Shown: positions 1 through 8,610, counted from the first letter of the stretch. The stretch: DNA of 64,000 nucleotides from Actinotalea alkalitolerans (GCF_023369855.1 NZ_JAMBPP010000006.1:1-64000), one strand, 5' to 3'. Program-made: numbers and translations. Notes: generated from the letters alone by a model not told the origin.

Positions 1-74
1 TCCGGGTACTTCCTCGGTGCTGCCATGACTCTCATCCTCCGTGGATTGAGAGCCTCTACGGAACCCGGGGCGGT

Positions 75-242
75 TCACTCAAGGACCTCGGCAAGCGTCG
101 TGTCGGCGAAGCTCGGCAGTACGAGGGCAGCGGCGCCGACGCGTTCGGCGGGGCCGAGTCCGATGCTCATGCCCTCCTCGTCTGCGATCCGTTGCCAGGC
201 GAGGTAGTGGTAATCGGCGCTCCCGGTGGGCTGGGTGGGTGG
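75..242 (-). pseudogene. Remnant of beta-phosphoglucomutase (HAD family)
   Basis: Between two in-frame stops the minus strand encodes about 55 residues. They begin with the substrate-cap start of beta-phosphoglucomutases (residues SADYHYLAWQRIADEEG) and jump directly to the extreme C-terminus (SIGLGPAERVGAAALVLP then a SFADTTLAEVLE tail). In intact enzymes of about 220 residues these two pieces are some 150 residues apart, so the core with the cap domain and the later HAD motifs is missing. No clean FDLDG start motif is seen upstream in the same frame. It lies directly downstream of the GH32-like gene, where a sugar-phosphate mutase would make sense in a disaccharide operon. The family match is from memory of the conserved segments. 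Confidence 0.55.
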
Positions 243-245
243 TCA

Positions 246-488
246 ACGAGGCGTTGGCGCTGAACATGAGTCCGCCGAACCCGAACAGGACCGCCTGCCA
301 CGCGCCATGTTACGAGGCCGCGTGGATGCCGTCGTCCCCTTTCCTGCTGACGTCGGCCGGTCGCCGAGCGCTGCTCGTTGACGTGAACAGGGCATCGTCG
401 GCGAGCCCCGCCCGGGTGGTGATGATCGACTCCATGGCTGGGCCAAGGCCCGGCCATGCAGTCGCCGAGGTGGGCTCCAGGATCGGTG
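246..488. other. Region without a supported gene
   Basis: No frame here gives a recognisable protein. On the minus strand a short peptide with a HAD-start-like pattern (AVLFGFGGL, near 271-294) precedes the mutase remnant in another frame. It could be a decayed N-terminus of that gene, but the aspartates of the motif are absent, so this is only a suggestion. Confidence 0.3.
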
Positions 489-1430
489 TCAGAAGACCAG
501 AGGCACGAGGCGACCTGCGTCGAGCGTCACCAGGATCGGGTCGGCGATCTCACCGATGAAGCGGCTCCCTTCGAAGTTCCGGAACCCCAGGAGGTTCCAC
601 TGCCCGGCGCGATCCTGCACAAGTCTGGCGGCGTAGAGGCTCTCGTGGGGGAAAAGCTCTGCCTTGTCGATGTCGAAGGGGCCGGTGATGCTGGCTCCAG
701 TAGTCGACCAGACTCCGCCAGCGTGTCCTGCTCTACGGAGGTCGGCTGGGATCTCCGAGACGTCGCAGGAGAAGATCAGGACGTACGTTCCGTTGATCCG
801 GACAACCTGAGGGACTTCCAGGTGACCGAAGGACTCTGGCTCGGTCAGCGGAGGTTGGACCTCCCAGGTTCTCAGGTCCCTCGAGCGGGCGTGCCCGATC
901 ACACCCCTGCGATCAGGGCGGCCAAGGGTCGCTCGGGCTGTGAGGAACATGTGCCATCCGTCGCCGTCGGGATCCGCGGTGACGAAGGGGTCACGCCAGG
1001 CTTCGTCGGGCCACGCGGCCTGCTCCAACCGTTCGTACCAGCGTGCATCGGCTTCGATCACCGGCTCGTCGAGGCGGTGCCAGGTGACCAGGTCCGGCGA
1101 CGAGGCGACGCCGATGCGCTGGACGAGGCCGAGGTCCCGGTGCGAGACCCCGGTGTAGAACATCAGCCACGTCCCGTCGGGCGCCCGCACCACGGATCCG
1201 GTCCATGTGGACATGTCGTCCCAGCGTTGCGCGGGTGCCGGGCACAGCGCGTCGGGCAGCACGCGCCACTCCGTCAGGTCGCGGCTGACCGCGTGGCCGA
1301 CCGAGACGCTGAAGTGGCGCAGACGCTGGTCCTCGGGGGTGCGGGGTGCCTGAAGGTAGAACAGGTGAAAGAGGTCCCCGTCGTCGACCGACCACGAGTC
1401 CCACACCCATGCATCGTCGAATCTCAGCAC
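489..1430 (-). CDS. GH32-like five-bladed beta-propeller glycoside hydrolase
   Basis: A protein of 313 residues that looks like the catalytic propeller of GH32/GH43-type enzymes and lacks the C-terminal beta-sandwich of full-length GH32. Motifs in order: WVWDSW near residue 9, where GH32 invertases have WMNDPNG; WDDMSTWTGSVV near 70; WRDPFV (the RDP transition-state motif) near 140; and LEVPQV near 200, in place of the ECP acid/base motif. There is no signal peptide, so it is probably cytoplasmic. The GTG start follows an AAGGG ribosome site and lies 5 nt after the permease stop, making it the last intact gene of an ABC sugar operon. It probably cleaves the imported fructoside or related oligosaccharide. 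The exact substrate cannot be read from the sequence. Confidence 0.8.
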   Translation of the reverse strand: MLRFDDAWVWDSWSVDDGDLFHLFYLQAPRTPEDQRLRHFSVSVGHAVSRDLTEWRVLPDALCPAPAQRWDDMSTWTGSVVRAPDGTWLMFYTGVSHRDLGLVQRIGVASSPDLVTWHRLDEPVIEADARWYERLEQAAWPDEAWRDPFVTADPDGDGWHMFLTARATLGRPDRRGVIGHARSRDLRTWEVQPPLTEPESFGHLEVPQVVRINGTYVLIFSCDVSEIPADLRRAGHAGGVWSTTGASITGPFDIDKAELFPHESLYAARLVQDRAGQWNLLGFRNFEGSRFIGEIADPILVTLDAGRLVPLVF

Positions 1431-1435
1431 GCCGC

Positions 1436-2356
1436 TCAGCCCTTGACGCCGGCGGAGGCGATGCTGCTGACGAACGCACGCTGGAACACCAGGAAGAACA
1501 GTAGGACCGGGATGGTGATGAAGGACGTGTAGGCCATGACCTCGCCCCACGCCGTCTCCAGCTGGAAGAAGTACTGCACACCCACCTGGACCGGCCGCAG
1601 TGCCTCCTGCTGAACGACCATGATCGGCCAGAGGAAGGAGTTCCAGACCGGCAAGAAGGTGAGGATCGCGACGGTGGCGAAGGCCGGCCCTGATAGCGGG
1701 ACGATGATCTTCCGATAGATCGTGAACCAGCTCGCCCCGTCGACGCGAGCGGCCTCGTCCAGCTCCTTGGGGATCGACTTGAAGTACTGGGCGAAGAGGA
1801 AGATCGAGAACGCGTTGGCAATGAACGGGATGATCTGCACGCGGTAGGTATTCAGCCAGCCCGTCGTGAGGGTCGGGATGAAGTCCTGGAACTCGATCCA
1901 GGGGAGTTTTGCCACCCACCACACCATCGGGACCGCGATCGTCTCGAAGGGAACGATGAGCGTTGCCAAGATGATCGAGAGCGCGATCCCGCGGCCGCGC
2001 CACTGGAGGCGGGACAGCGCGAATCCCGCCATGGAGTTCACGATCAGGCCGAATCCGACGACCATGGCCACGACGAAGATGGTGTTCGCCATGAACCTCC
2101 ACGCCGGTACCCGGTCGAAGACCGCGGAGTAGTTGTCTGTTGAGAGTTCTCCCACCGGGAGGAAGGCTCTGAAAGACCTGACGTCCGCAAGGATCTGCGC
2201 ATCGGGCTTCAGGCTGGACATGAACATGAACAGCAGTGGGAAGATGAAGACGATCGCCACCCCGACCAGCGGGATGTAGCGGGGCCAGACGCGCGAGCGT
2301 CGCGACGGTCGGTGGGTGGGGTCCGAGATCTGCCGGGACGTAGGTGAGGTGGTCAT
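1436..2356 (-). CDS. CUT1 sugar ABC transporter permease, MalG type
   Basis: A 306-residue integral membrane protein with about six hydrophobic segments. The cytoplasmic EAA loop (ELDEAARVDGAS, then an IVPLSGP end), which docks the ATPase, is near residue 200. It ends in GVKG, typical of MalG-type subunits. The ATG start has a GGAGG site 6 nt upstream that lies inside the end of the previous permease gene, and the two coding regions are 1 nt apart, so translation is probably coupled. No ATPase gene is present in the operon, so a shared MsiK-like ATPase is expected elsewhere in the genome. Confidence 0.93.
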   Translation of the reverse strand: MTTSPTSRQISDPTHRPSRRSRVWPRYIPLVGVAIVFIFPLLFMFMSSLKPDAQILADVRSFRAFLPVGELSTDNYSAVFDRVPAWRFMANTIFVVAMVVGFGLIVNSMAGFALSRLQWRGRGIALSIILATLIVPFETIAVPMVWWVAKLPWIEFQDFIPTLTTGWLNTYRVQIIPFIANAFSIFLFAQYFKSIPKELDEAARVDGASWFTIYRKIIVPLSGPAFATVAILTFLPVWNSFLWPIMVVQQEALRPVQVGVQYFFQLETAWGEVMAYTSFITIPVLLFFLVFQRAFVSSIASAGVKG

Positions 2357-2357
2357 G

Positions 2358-3317
2358 TCAGTCCTCCTTGGTCAGGCGTCGCTGAATCAGCGAGACGACC
2401 AGCACGAGTAGGAAGAAGATCAGCGAGATGGCTGCCGCGTAGCCCGTCTGCTGCTTGCTGAAGCCGGTGTTGACCGCGTGAAGCACGATCGTGACGGTGG
2501 CGTTCAGTGGCCCGCCATTGGTCATCACCAGGGGCTGGATGAACAGCGAGAATGCCGCGATGGTGATGGTCACCAGGACGAAGACGAACGTTGGTCGCAG
2601 CCCGGGCCACGTGACGAAGGCGAATTTTTGCCACGGTGAGCAACCATCGAGGTCGGCCGCCTCGTAGAGGGACTCGGGGATGGTCTGCAGGCCAGACAGC
2701 CAGATCACCATGTGGAAACCAACCCCTGCCCAGGCCGACATCGCGATGATTGCGGGGAGCGCGGTACTGGTGTTGTTGAGCCAGTCGGTCCCGCTGAGAG
2801 CGCCGAACGTCACCGTGCTGATGAGTGAGTTGAGGAGGCCGTCTGCCTGGTAGATGAACTTCCAGAGCATGGATAGGACGACCATCGACGTCACGACGGG
2901 CACGAAGTAGATCGTTCGGAACGCGTTGATCCCTCGAATCTTCTGGTTGATCAGCAGCGCGAGCCCTAGTCCCAGACCTCCCTGCAACGGGACGATCACG
3001 ACGGCGAAGATCAGGGTGTTGCGCAGCGATGCCAGGAACGTCGGGTCTGCCGTGAAGGCGCGGACGAAGTTGTCGACGCCTTGGAACGAGGGCGGGTTCG
3101 GCGAGATGAGCCGGACGTTGGTGACCGACAGGATCAGGGTGAGGATCACGGGAGTGATGAGGAACAGGGCGAACAGGATGGCGGCCGGGGCCACCATCAC
3201 CCACCCGGTCCGTTCTTCGGTGCTTGCCGGTCTGTGAGGACGGATGGCCGTCAGCACTGACCTGGCTCCTGCGCGAGCAGCGACCTTCCTCGATGAAGGT
3301 GTGCCGGATGTGGACAT
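2358..3317 (-). CDS. CUT1 sugar ABC transporter permease, MalF type
   Basis: A 319-residue permease with six or so transmembrane segments and an EAA loop (SLYEAADLDGCSPWQKF) near residue 230. It pairs with the MalG-type subunit immediately downstream. I chose the internal ATG at 3317 because an AGGAGAG ribosome site lies 4 nt upstream of it; a start 12 codons earlier has no such site and would run into the stem-loop at 3337-3373. The cytoplasmic N-terminus of about 40 residues is basic and Ser/Ala rich. Confidence 0.92.
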   Translation of the reverse strand: MSTSGTPSSRKVAARAGARSVLTAIRPHRPASTEERTGWVMVAPAAILFALFLITPVILTLILSVTNVRLISPNPPSFQGVDNFVRAFTADPTFLASLRNTLIFAVVIVPLQGGLGLGLALLINQKIRGINAFRTIYFVPVVTSMVVLSMLWKFIYQADGLLNSLISTVTFGALSGTDWLNNTSTALPAIIAMSAWAGVGFHMVIWLSGLQTIPESLYEAADLDGCSPWQKFAFVTWPGLRPTFVFVLVTITIAAFSLFIQPLVMTNGGPLNATVTIVLHAVNTGFSKQQTGYAAAISLIFFLLVLVVSLIQRRLTKED

Positions 3318-3336
3318 GAGTCTCTCCTGGATCGGC

Positions 3337-3373
3337 GTGCTCGGGGCCGGCACGAGAGGCCGGCCCCGAGCAC
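3337..3373 (-). other. Intercistronic stem-loop between binding protein and permease
   Basis: A perfect 14-bp inverted repeat (GTGCTCGGGGCCGG and its complement) with a 9-nt loop lies between the binding-protein stop and the first permease. It has no T-run. In maltose-type operons such hairpins stabilise the binding-protein message and lower permease expression; that role is inferred here. Confidence 0.75.
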
Positions 3374-3440
3374 CGTGAGCGTGCGAGGTCCGACTGCGCG
3401 TGGTGCACGCGTTCGGCAGTCGGGCCCGTGGGAGGAGGAG

Positions 3441-4745
3441 CTAGTTGCCGTAACCGTCGTTCGCGGCGATGTCGGCATCGATCTCAGCGACTGCCTGGTC
3501 GAGTGTGGCCTTCACATCCGCACCGTTCTTGATGTCCTCGGCCGCCTTGGTGAACACGGACGAGATCACGGAGTACGCCGGTGTCGGCGGCCGGATCAGG
3601 GCGAAGCGCTCCGAGTACTCCTTGAACGGTTCCAGCGCGCCTCCGGGCTGGTAGTACTCGGTCATTGCGGCCGCAGCCTCGGTGGTCGGGATGAGGCCCA
3701 GTGCCGTGGTGAAGTCGGCGACGTACTCGTCCTTGAGCGAGAAGTTGATGTACGCGTTCGCGCCCTCCGGATGCTCGCAGGTGGCCGAGATGCCGAACAT
3801 CCAGGACTGCCCGCCGATGACCGGGCCCTCACCGAAGTCGGGCATCGGCAGGAAGAGCATGTCGTCCCCGAACTCCTCCAGCGCCTGGACTCCGCCCCAG
3901 TTGCCGTTGAGCTGCAGCGCGACCCTGCCCTCGAGGAACTCAGGGTTCCCGTCCTGCTCGGTGGTGCTGGCGTAGCCCTTCTCGAAGAGCCCCTGCCACC
4001 AGTTGCCCCACTCCAGGGCCTCTGGCCCGTTGAGCGCACCCTTGGCCGTGAGGTAGGTGTCGCGGTCGATCAGGTCGCCGCCGAAGCTCTGCAGCTGTGG
4101 GGAGAAGGCGTACGGATACCATTCGCTGACGTCGTTGACCCCCAGGTCGAGGGCGTAGTCGAACTCACCGCCTTCGGTGATCGTCTGCAGGATGGCCTCG
4201 AACTCCTCGCCGCTCCAGGGATCGTCGGAGGTCGGGATGCGGATGTCGTACGTGTCAAGGACCGACTGTCGGGCGTACATGCCGATGGCCGCGTCCCAGT
4301 AGCCGATCGCGTAGAGATCGTCCTGGTAGTAGCCCATCGCCGAGGGCAGCCAGGTGTCGAGGATCGCCTGGTCCACCTCGATGGGCTGGACGTACCCACC
4401 CCACGCCCAGTTCGGCACGATCGGGCCGTCCATGTCGAGCAGGCAGGGGAGGTCGCCGGCCACGGCGGCGGCGACCACCGAGTCGTTGTAGCTCGCCTGC
4501 GGGAAGGACTCCAGAACGACCTCGTAGTCCTCCTGAGAGGCGTTGAAGTCCGCGATCTGCTGCTCCACGACGGTCCGTTCGGCGTCATTGCCTGCCCCGT
4601 GGTACCACAGCTTCAAGGTGGACAGTCCGCCGTTACCGCCGGCCCCGCCGTCATCGGTGCTGCCGTCGCTGCTCCCGCAGCCCGCCAGCGTAAGGGTTAC
4701 TGCTCCGAGCCCGGCTACGATGCCGAGCCAGGGGTTGCGTCGCAT
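3441..4745 (-). CDS. Sugar ABC transporter substrate-binding lipoprotein (CUT1)
   Basis: A 434-residue extracytoplasmic binding protein. It starts with a basic n-region, a hydrophobic stretch and a lipobox (LTLAGC) near residue 22, followed by a Ser/Gly/Asp linker, so it is a lipid-anchored surface receptor. The fold is that of cluster B (MalE-like) proteins, with WNxx-type and GGQSWMFGISA segments. The ATG at 4745 is preceded by GGACAGGAG. It is the first gene of the transport operon and lies 79 nt after the LacI gene on the same strand. Substrate is unknown; the linked propeller hydrolase suggests a fructan or similar oligosaccharide. Confidence 0.93.
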   Translation of the reverse strand: MRRNPWLGIVAGLGAVTLTLAGCGSSDGSTDDGGAGGNGGLSTLKLWYHGAGNDAERTVVEQQIADFNASQEDYEVVLESFPQASYNDSVVAAAVAGDLPCLLDMDGPIVPNWAWGGYVQPIEVDQAILDTWLPSAMGYYQDDLYAIGYWDAAIGMYARQSVLDTYDIRIPTSDDPWSGEEFEAILQTITEGGEFDYALDLGVNDVSEWYPYAFSPQLQSFGGDLIDRDTYLTAKGALNGPEALEWGNWWQGLFEKGYASTTEQDGNPEFLEGRVALQLNGNWGGVQALEEFGDDMLFLPMPDFGEGPVIGGQSWMFGISATCEHPEGANAYINFSLKDEYVADFTTALGLIPTTEAAAAMTEYYQPGGALEPFKEYSERFALIRPPTPAYSVISSVFTKAAEDIKNGADVKATLDQAVAEIDADIAANDGYGN

Positions 4746-4815
4746 CGCTACTCCTGTCCCACCCCGGTGCAACGGGGTGTGTAGTTGGCCGCGTTGTGCG
4801 GCCGATTCTGGGGTT

Positions 4816-4851
4816 GGTCCACCGTCACGGTTCGTTTCGTGGCGGTGGACC
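4816..4851 (-). terminator. Stem-loop at the 3' end of the LacI gene
   Basis: An inverted repeat with arms GGTCCACCG and CGGTGGACC, extended inward with one mismatch, covers the stop codon and the last codons of the LacI gene. There is no T-run. A second small palindrome (GGCCGC, 5 nt, GCGGCC) lies at 4787-4803. They could attenuate read-through from lacI into the transport operon, or one could be an operator. Confidence 0.45.
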
Positions 4852-5868
4852 GACCGACCCCCGAACGACCAGCGGGCACGGCTCGAGATGCTTGCGCGGC
4901 TCGGTGTGCCCGTCGATGCTGGGGTCGGAGCTGTTGATCATCGCGATCAGGCGATTCGCGGCCCACTGGCCCATCGCGAGATGCGGCAGAGCCATGGTGG
5001 TCAGGCCGGGGTCGGTGTCAGACGCGACGAGTTCCTGGTCGTCGTAACCGACGATGCTGATGTCGTCCGGAACCGACAGACCGGCGCGGCGCGCGGCTCG
5101 GAAGACGCCTACCGCCATGCGGTCGTTGAACACGAAGATCGCGGTGGGGCGATGGCGTCGGGACAGCAGGGCGGCCGCAGCCCGCTCACCACCAGCGCTC
5201 AACGCGGCCTCCGCGATGACGAGGGTGGGATCGAAGGTGATGCCAGCCTCGGCGAGGGCACGACGGTATCCGGCCAGGCGGAGCTGGTTGGCGGGCACGT
5301 CGTGGGCATTAGCCAGGTAGGCGATCCTCGTGTGTCCGTGACGGAGCAGCTCCCTGGTCGCCTCGTACCCCCCACGCTCGTCGTCGGGCACGACGTGCGG
5401 CACTGACCCGTCGACCACATCAGCGTCCAGAACGACGGTCGAGCTGGTGGACAGGCCCGCAGGCAGCTCCAAGAGCTGGTGGTACATGGTCGCGTAGAGG
5501 AGCCCGTCCACCTGTCGAGCCTTGAGCTCCCGGATCGCCTCGGCCTCCATGCGCACGTCGCCGTCAGTGCTGACGAGCAGCAACAGGTAGCCGGCCTCCC
5601 AGGCTGCTTGTTGTGCGCCGAGGATCATCCGCCCGGCGTAGGGAGTCGTCACCACTTGATCGCTGAGCATCCCGATCGTGTGAGTGCGCTGGGTGCGCAG
5701 CCCGCGCGCCAGATGGTTCGGCGCGTACCCCAACTCGACGGCGGCAGCCTCGACGCGCTTGCGGGTACTTGCTGCCACTCGAGCGCCCTCGACGTCGTTG
5801 AGCACGACGGAGACAGTGAAAGTCGAGACACCCGCGAGAGCGGCGACATCCTTGATTCGAACCCTCAT
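4825..5868 (-). CDS. LacI-family transcriptional regulator
   Basis: A 347-residue repressor. The N-terminal helix-turn-helix (VRIKDVAALAGVSTFTVSVV) is followed by the hinge helix (NHLARGLRTQ) and a periplasmic-binding-type sugar sensor domain with the usual FNDRMAVGVFRAARRAG and SIVGYDD segments. The gene lies upstream of, and in the same direction as, the importer operon, which makes it the obvious local regulator. It resembles the LacI protein at 23279-24313 in the segment after the hinge (TPYAGRMILGAQQAA against TPHAGRIILGAQEAA), so the two may sense related sugars. A double palindrome just upstream of its start suggests autoregulation. Confidence 0.95.
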   Translation of the reverse strand: MRVRIKDVAALAGVSTFTVSVVLNDVEGARVAASTRKRVEAAAVELGYAPNHLARGLRTQRTHTIGMLSDQVVTTPYAGRMILGAQQAAWEAGYLLLLVSTDGDVRMEAEAIRELKARQVDGLLYATMYHQLLELPAGLSTSSTVVLDADVVDGSVPHVVPDDERGGYEATRELLRHGHTRIAYLANAHDVPANQLRLAGYRRALAEAGITFDPTLVIAEAALSAGGERAAAALLSRRHRPTAIFVFNDRMAVGVFRAARRAGLSVPDDISIVGYDDQELVASDTDPGLTTMALPHLAMGQWAANRLIAMINSSDPSIDGHTEPRKHLEPCPLVVRGSVGPPPRNEP

Positions 5869-5875
5869 GGTGGTT

Positions 5876-5905
5876 GCCTAACCGATTAGGCCTAATGGAT
5901 TAGGC
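5876..5905. promoter_or_regulatory. Tandem palindromic operator upstream of lacI
   Basis: Two perfect palindromes, GCCTAACCGATTAGGC at 5876-5891 and GCCTAATGGATTAGGC at 5890-5905, share two bases and have centres 14 bp apart. The arms are identical (GCCTAA/TTAGGC) and the spacers differ. The site starts 8 nt upstream of the LacI start codon, so a bound protein would block lacI transcription. The A/T-rich arms stand out in this GC-rich DNA. Confidence 0.75.
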
Positions 5906-5996
5906 AGAAGGTAGCGCGCATGGATCGCGCCGTCAAGAGGCGGTCACCCGCGCCGGTGCACCGCTTCATGGGTGGGCACGCCCGAGCGTCTTGAGC

Positions 5997-7121
5997 TCAG
6001 AAGGGTGGAGCCGTGCTCTGCCGGAGGACAAGGCGGGTCGGGACGACCGGGCGCGTCTCGGCTGACGTCCGCCCGTCGATCTGGTCGAGGAGCAGGCGGA
6101 TGCTCTGCTGGCCCACTTCGAAGAACTCCTGGCGCACGGTGGTGAGGGGCGGTTGCATGTAGGCGGCCTCGGGAAGGTCGTCGAACCCGACGACGCTGAC
6201 GTCCTCCGGGACGCGGCGTCCGCCCTCGTGCAGCGCGCGGAGCAGTCCGAGAGCCATGTCGTCGTTGGCGACGAAGACGGCGGTGGCCTCGGCGAGCCCG
6301 CTCAGGATGCGGCCGGCTTCGTACCCCGAAGTGTGCCCCCAGTCGCCGACGAGAAGCGGCGGCGGTTCGATCTCGGCTTCGGCAAGGGCCGAGCGCCAGC
6401 CCTCTTCGCGCCCGCGAGAGTCGAACCATCCCTGCGGGCCGGCAATATGCCACACGTTGCGGTGGCCGAGCCCGAGCAGGTGCTTGGTCGCCGCGCGCGA
6501 ACCGCCGACCTGATCGATCACGACGGCCGAGACGCGTGACCCTGGGGCTCCTTCGACAGCGACGACGGGCAGCGACGGTGGCAGCGGGAGGGCGTCGACG
6601 TCGATCGAGATGAGCGGGGCGATGAGGATGACGCCGTCGACCCGCTGGTCGACCAGGGCGTGGACTGCCTTGCGCATCGCCGCAAGTTGGGGAGCGCGGG
6701 TACCGGCAAAGGTGACGGTGTACCCAGCAGAGGCCGCTGCCGACTCGATTCCCTCGAGCGTGGACGGGGTTTCGTACGCGCTCGTCCCGAGGCTGAGGAC
6801 TCCAAGCACCTGAGTGCGGCCGGAGGCGAGGGCGCGGGCGGCACCGTTCGGGCGAAACCCAAGCTGCTCGATGGCAGCCAGCACGCGGAGACGGGTCTCG
6901 TCACGCACCTTTGGGCTGTCGTTGATCACGCGCGAGACCGTCTGGTAGGTGACCCCGCTGAGCCGCGCAACATCGCGCAGCGAGGGCGGACGGCCCGGGG
7001 AGGACGTTCGACCTGCAGGCGCGTCGATGTGACCGTGCGCATCTGTGGCTGCCCGTGTGGTGTCGCCGGTGGGTGCTTGGTTCGCCGGCGCCCCGGTTCC
7101 CTCTGGTGCGCTGCGCTTCAC
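5997..7121 (-). CDS. LacI-family transcriptional regulator
   Basis: A 374-residue repressor that carries an unusual Ala/Thr/Pro-rich N-terminal extension of about 45 residues before the helix-turn-helix (SLRDVARLSGVTYQTVSRVI). The hinge (NGAARALASGRTQ) and the sugar-binding domain with FVANDDMALGLLRAL and SVVGFDD follow. I chose the GTG at 7121 because AGGGAG lies 6 nt upstream; the open frame goes on further upstream but without a ribosome site and would cover the promoter region. It is divergent from the second sugar importer operon, which it most likely represses through the operator at 7229-7242. An even later start would remove the extension. Confidence 0.93.
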   Translation of the reverse strand: MKRSAPEGTGAPANQAPTGDTTRAATDAHGHIDAPAGRTSSPGRPPSLRDVARLSGVTYQTVSRVINDSPKVRDETRLRVLAAIEQLGFRPNGAARALASGRTQVLGVLSLGTSAYETPSTLEGIESAAASAGYTVTFAGTRAPQLAAMRKAVHALVDQRVDGVILIAPLISIDVDALPLPPSLPVVAVEGAPGSRVSAVVIDQVGGSRAATKHLLGLGHRNVWHIAGPQGWFDSRGREEGWRSALAEAEIEPPPLLVGDWGHTSGYEAGRILSGLAEATAVFVANDDMALGLLRALHEGGRRVPEDVSVVGFDDLPEAAYMQPPLTTVRQEFFEVGQQSIRLLLDQIDGRTSAETRPVVPTRLVLRQSTAPPF

Positions 7122-7228
7122 GCGGTTCTCCCTCGTTCGTAGTGGTTCCGAGAGTACGCGCTCGGCGCCATCACCGGAACTGGACGGGTGGGGGGATTGA
7201 CGTCCCGGTTGTGGAGGCCCTACGTTCA

Positions 7229-7242
7229 TGTGAACGGTCACA
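7229..7242. promoter_or_regulatory. LacI-type operator between lacI and importer
   Basis: The sequence TGTGAACGGTCACA is a 14-bp palindrome with a central CG and one mismatched pair, the classic shape of LacI/GalR-family operators. It lies 53 bp upstream of the binding-protein ATG, in the divergent promoter region. Confidence 0.65.
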
Positions 7243-7294
7243 CACTCGTCATCGGAGACGAAGCGGTCGGGCCGACGTCAAGGAGGACACACAG

Positions 7295-8584
7295 ATGCGC
7301 ACACGGACCACGGCACTGGCGGCGATCACCGCGCTCGCCCTGGCAGGTTGTTCCAGCGGTACCGGTGACTCGGCTACGTCGGCCCCCGACGATGCGGCCA
7401 CGACGGAGGTGGAGGCGCTGTCCGGGGCGCTGGAGTTCATGACCGGGACATCGATCGACTCCGAGCTCTACCTCGCCTACGAGGACATCACCGAGGCGTT
7501 CGAGAGCGCGAACCCTGACGTCTCGATCGAACTGGTGCCCTCGAGCACTGATCACGAGGGCGAGGTCAAGACGCGACTTGCCTCGGGAAACACTCCCGAC
7601 CTGTGGATGACCCACGGCTGGTCCTTGCTGCGCTACTCCGAGTTCCTCATGCCGCTCACTGATGAGCTCTGGGCCAAGGACGTCAACCCCGCGCTCGACC
7701 CGGCGATGCGCGACGGGGACGGCGCGATCTACGCCCTGCCGCTCGACGTGGACGTCGCCGGACTGCTGTACAACGCCGACGTCCTGGCGTCCGTGGGTGT
7801 CACGCCGGAGGACATCCGGACCTGGGAAGACTTCACTGCTGCCTGCGACGAGATCACGGCAGCCGGCAAGACCGCGATCTACACCGCCGGCAAGGATCGT
7901 TGGCCCACCGGTCTCTTCGTCGACTGGATCGCGCCGGGCGCCTACGACGAGGCCGCCTTGGGCACGCAGGCCGACGGGACGCTCGTCCCAGAGAGCTACC
8001 AGGTCGCGCTCGACAAGGTCGCCCAGTTCCGTGATTCCGGCTACTTCAACCCGGACTACACCTCGGCGACCAGCGACGACATCTCCCTTGCCCTCGCTCA
8101 GGGCGACACCGGCTTCAGCTTCCTGATGAACTTCGTCGCGGTCACCGCCTACACGTACAACCCCGATGCCAACGTCGGCTTCATGCCGATCCCTTCGGCA
8201 AGCGGCGGCGACCCGTACCTGGTCGTCGGTGAGAAGAACGCCATCGGTATCTCAAGCACCACCGAGAGCCCCGACGCAGCCAGGGCGTACCTCGCCTTCC
8301 TCGCGCAGCCTGACAACGGGTCGGTCCTGGCGAAGGCCTCCGGCAGCGCGCCCGGTCTCACCACGGCGACGTCCGACCTCGGTGCCCTGCAGGCGAGCCA
8401 TGACGCGTGGGTCGGGAAGGTCCCGTCCGTGCCGTACTTCGACCGCGTGTACATGCCGAACGGCGCTTGGGACACGATCGTCTCGACGACCGAGGGAGTG
8501 CTGACGAACCAGATGTCGGTGTCCGATGCGATGGCCAAGGTGGCCACCGACTTCGACTCCCTCACTGCGCAGGCCCAGTCCTGA
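7295..8584 (+). CDS. Sugar ABC transporter substrate-binding lipoprotein (CUT1)
   Basis: A 429-residue binding protein with a lipoprotein signal (hydrophobic stretch, then LALAGCSS near residue 19) and a short Ser/Thr/Asp linker. The body has the MalE-like features TRLASGNTPDLWM and YALPLDVDVAGLLYN. The ATG follows AAGGAGG at 7280-7286 by 8 nt, an optimal ribosome site. It is the first gene of a four-gene operon (binding protein, two permeases, glycosidase), divergent from its LacI regulator. The substrate is not identifiable; the linked TIM-barrel glycosidase suggests an alpha-linked oligosaccharide. Confidence 0.93.
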   Translation: MRTRTTALAAITALALAGCSSGTGDSATSAPDDAATTEVEALSGALEFMTGTSIDSELYLAYEDITEAFESANPDVSIELVPSSTDHEGEVKTRLASGNTPDLWMTHGWSLLRYSEFLMPLTDELWAKDVNPALDPAMRDGDGAIYALPLDVDVAGLLYNADVLASVGVTPEDIRTWEDFTAACDEITAAGKTAIYTAGKDRWPTGLFVDWIAPGAYDEAALGTQADGTLVPESYQVALDKVAQFRDSGYFNPDYTSATSDDISLALAQGDTGFSFLMNFVAVTAYTYNPDANVGFMPIPSASGGDPYLVVGEKNAIGISSTTESPDAARAYLAFLAQPDNGSVLAKASGSAPGLTTATSDLGALQASHDAWVGKVPSVPYFDRVYMPNGAWDTIVSTTEGVLTNQMSVSDAMAKVATDFDSLTAQAQS

Positions 8585-8610
8585 CCGTTCCACGCCGCCC
8601 GACGACCTGA

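Noticed and set aside
456-1532. Plus-strand open frame opposite the GH32-like gene
   Set aside because: The minus strand gives a protein with clear propeller motifs; the plus frame has none.
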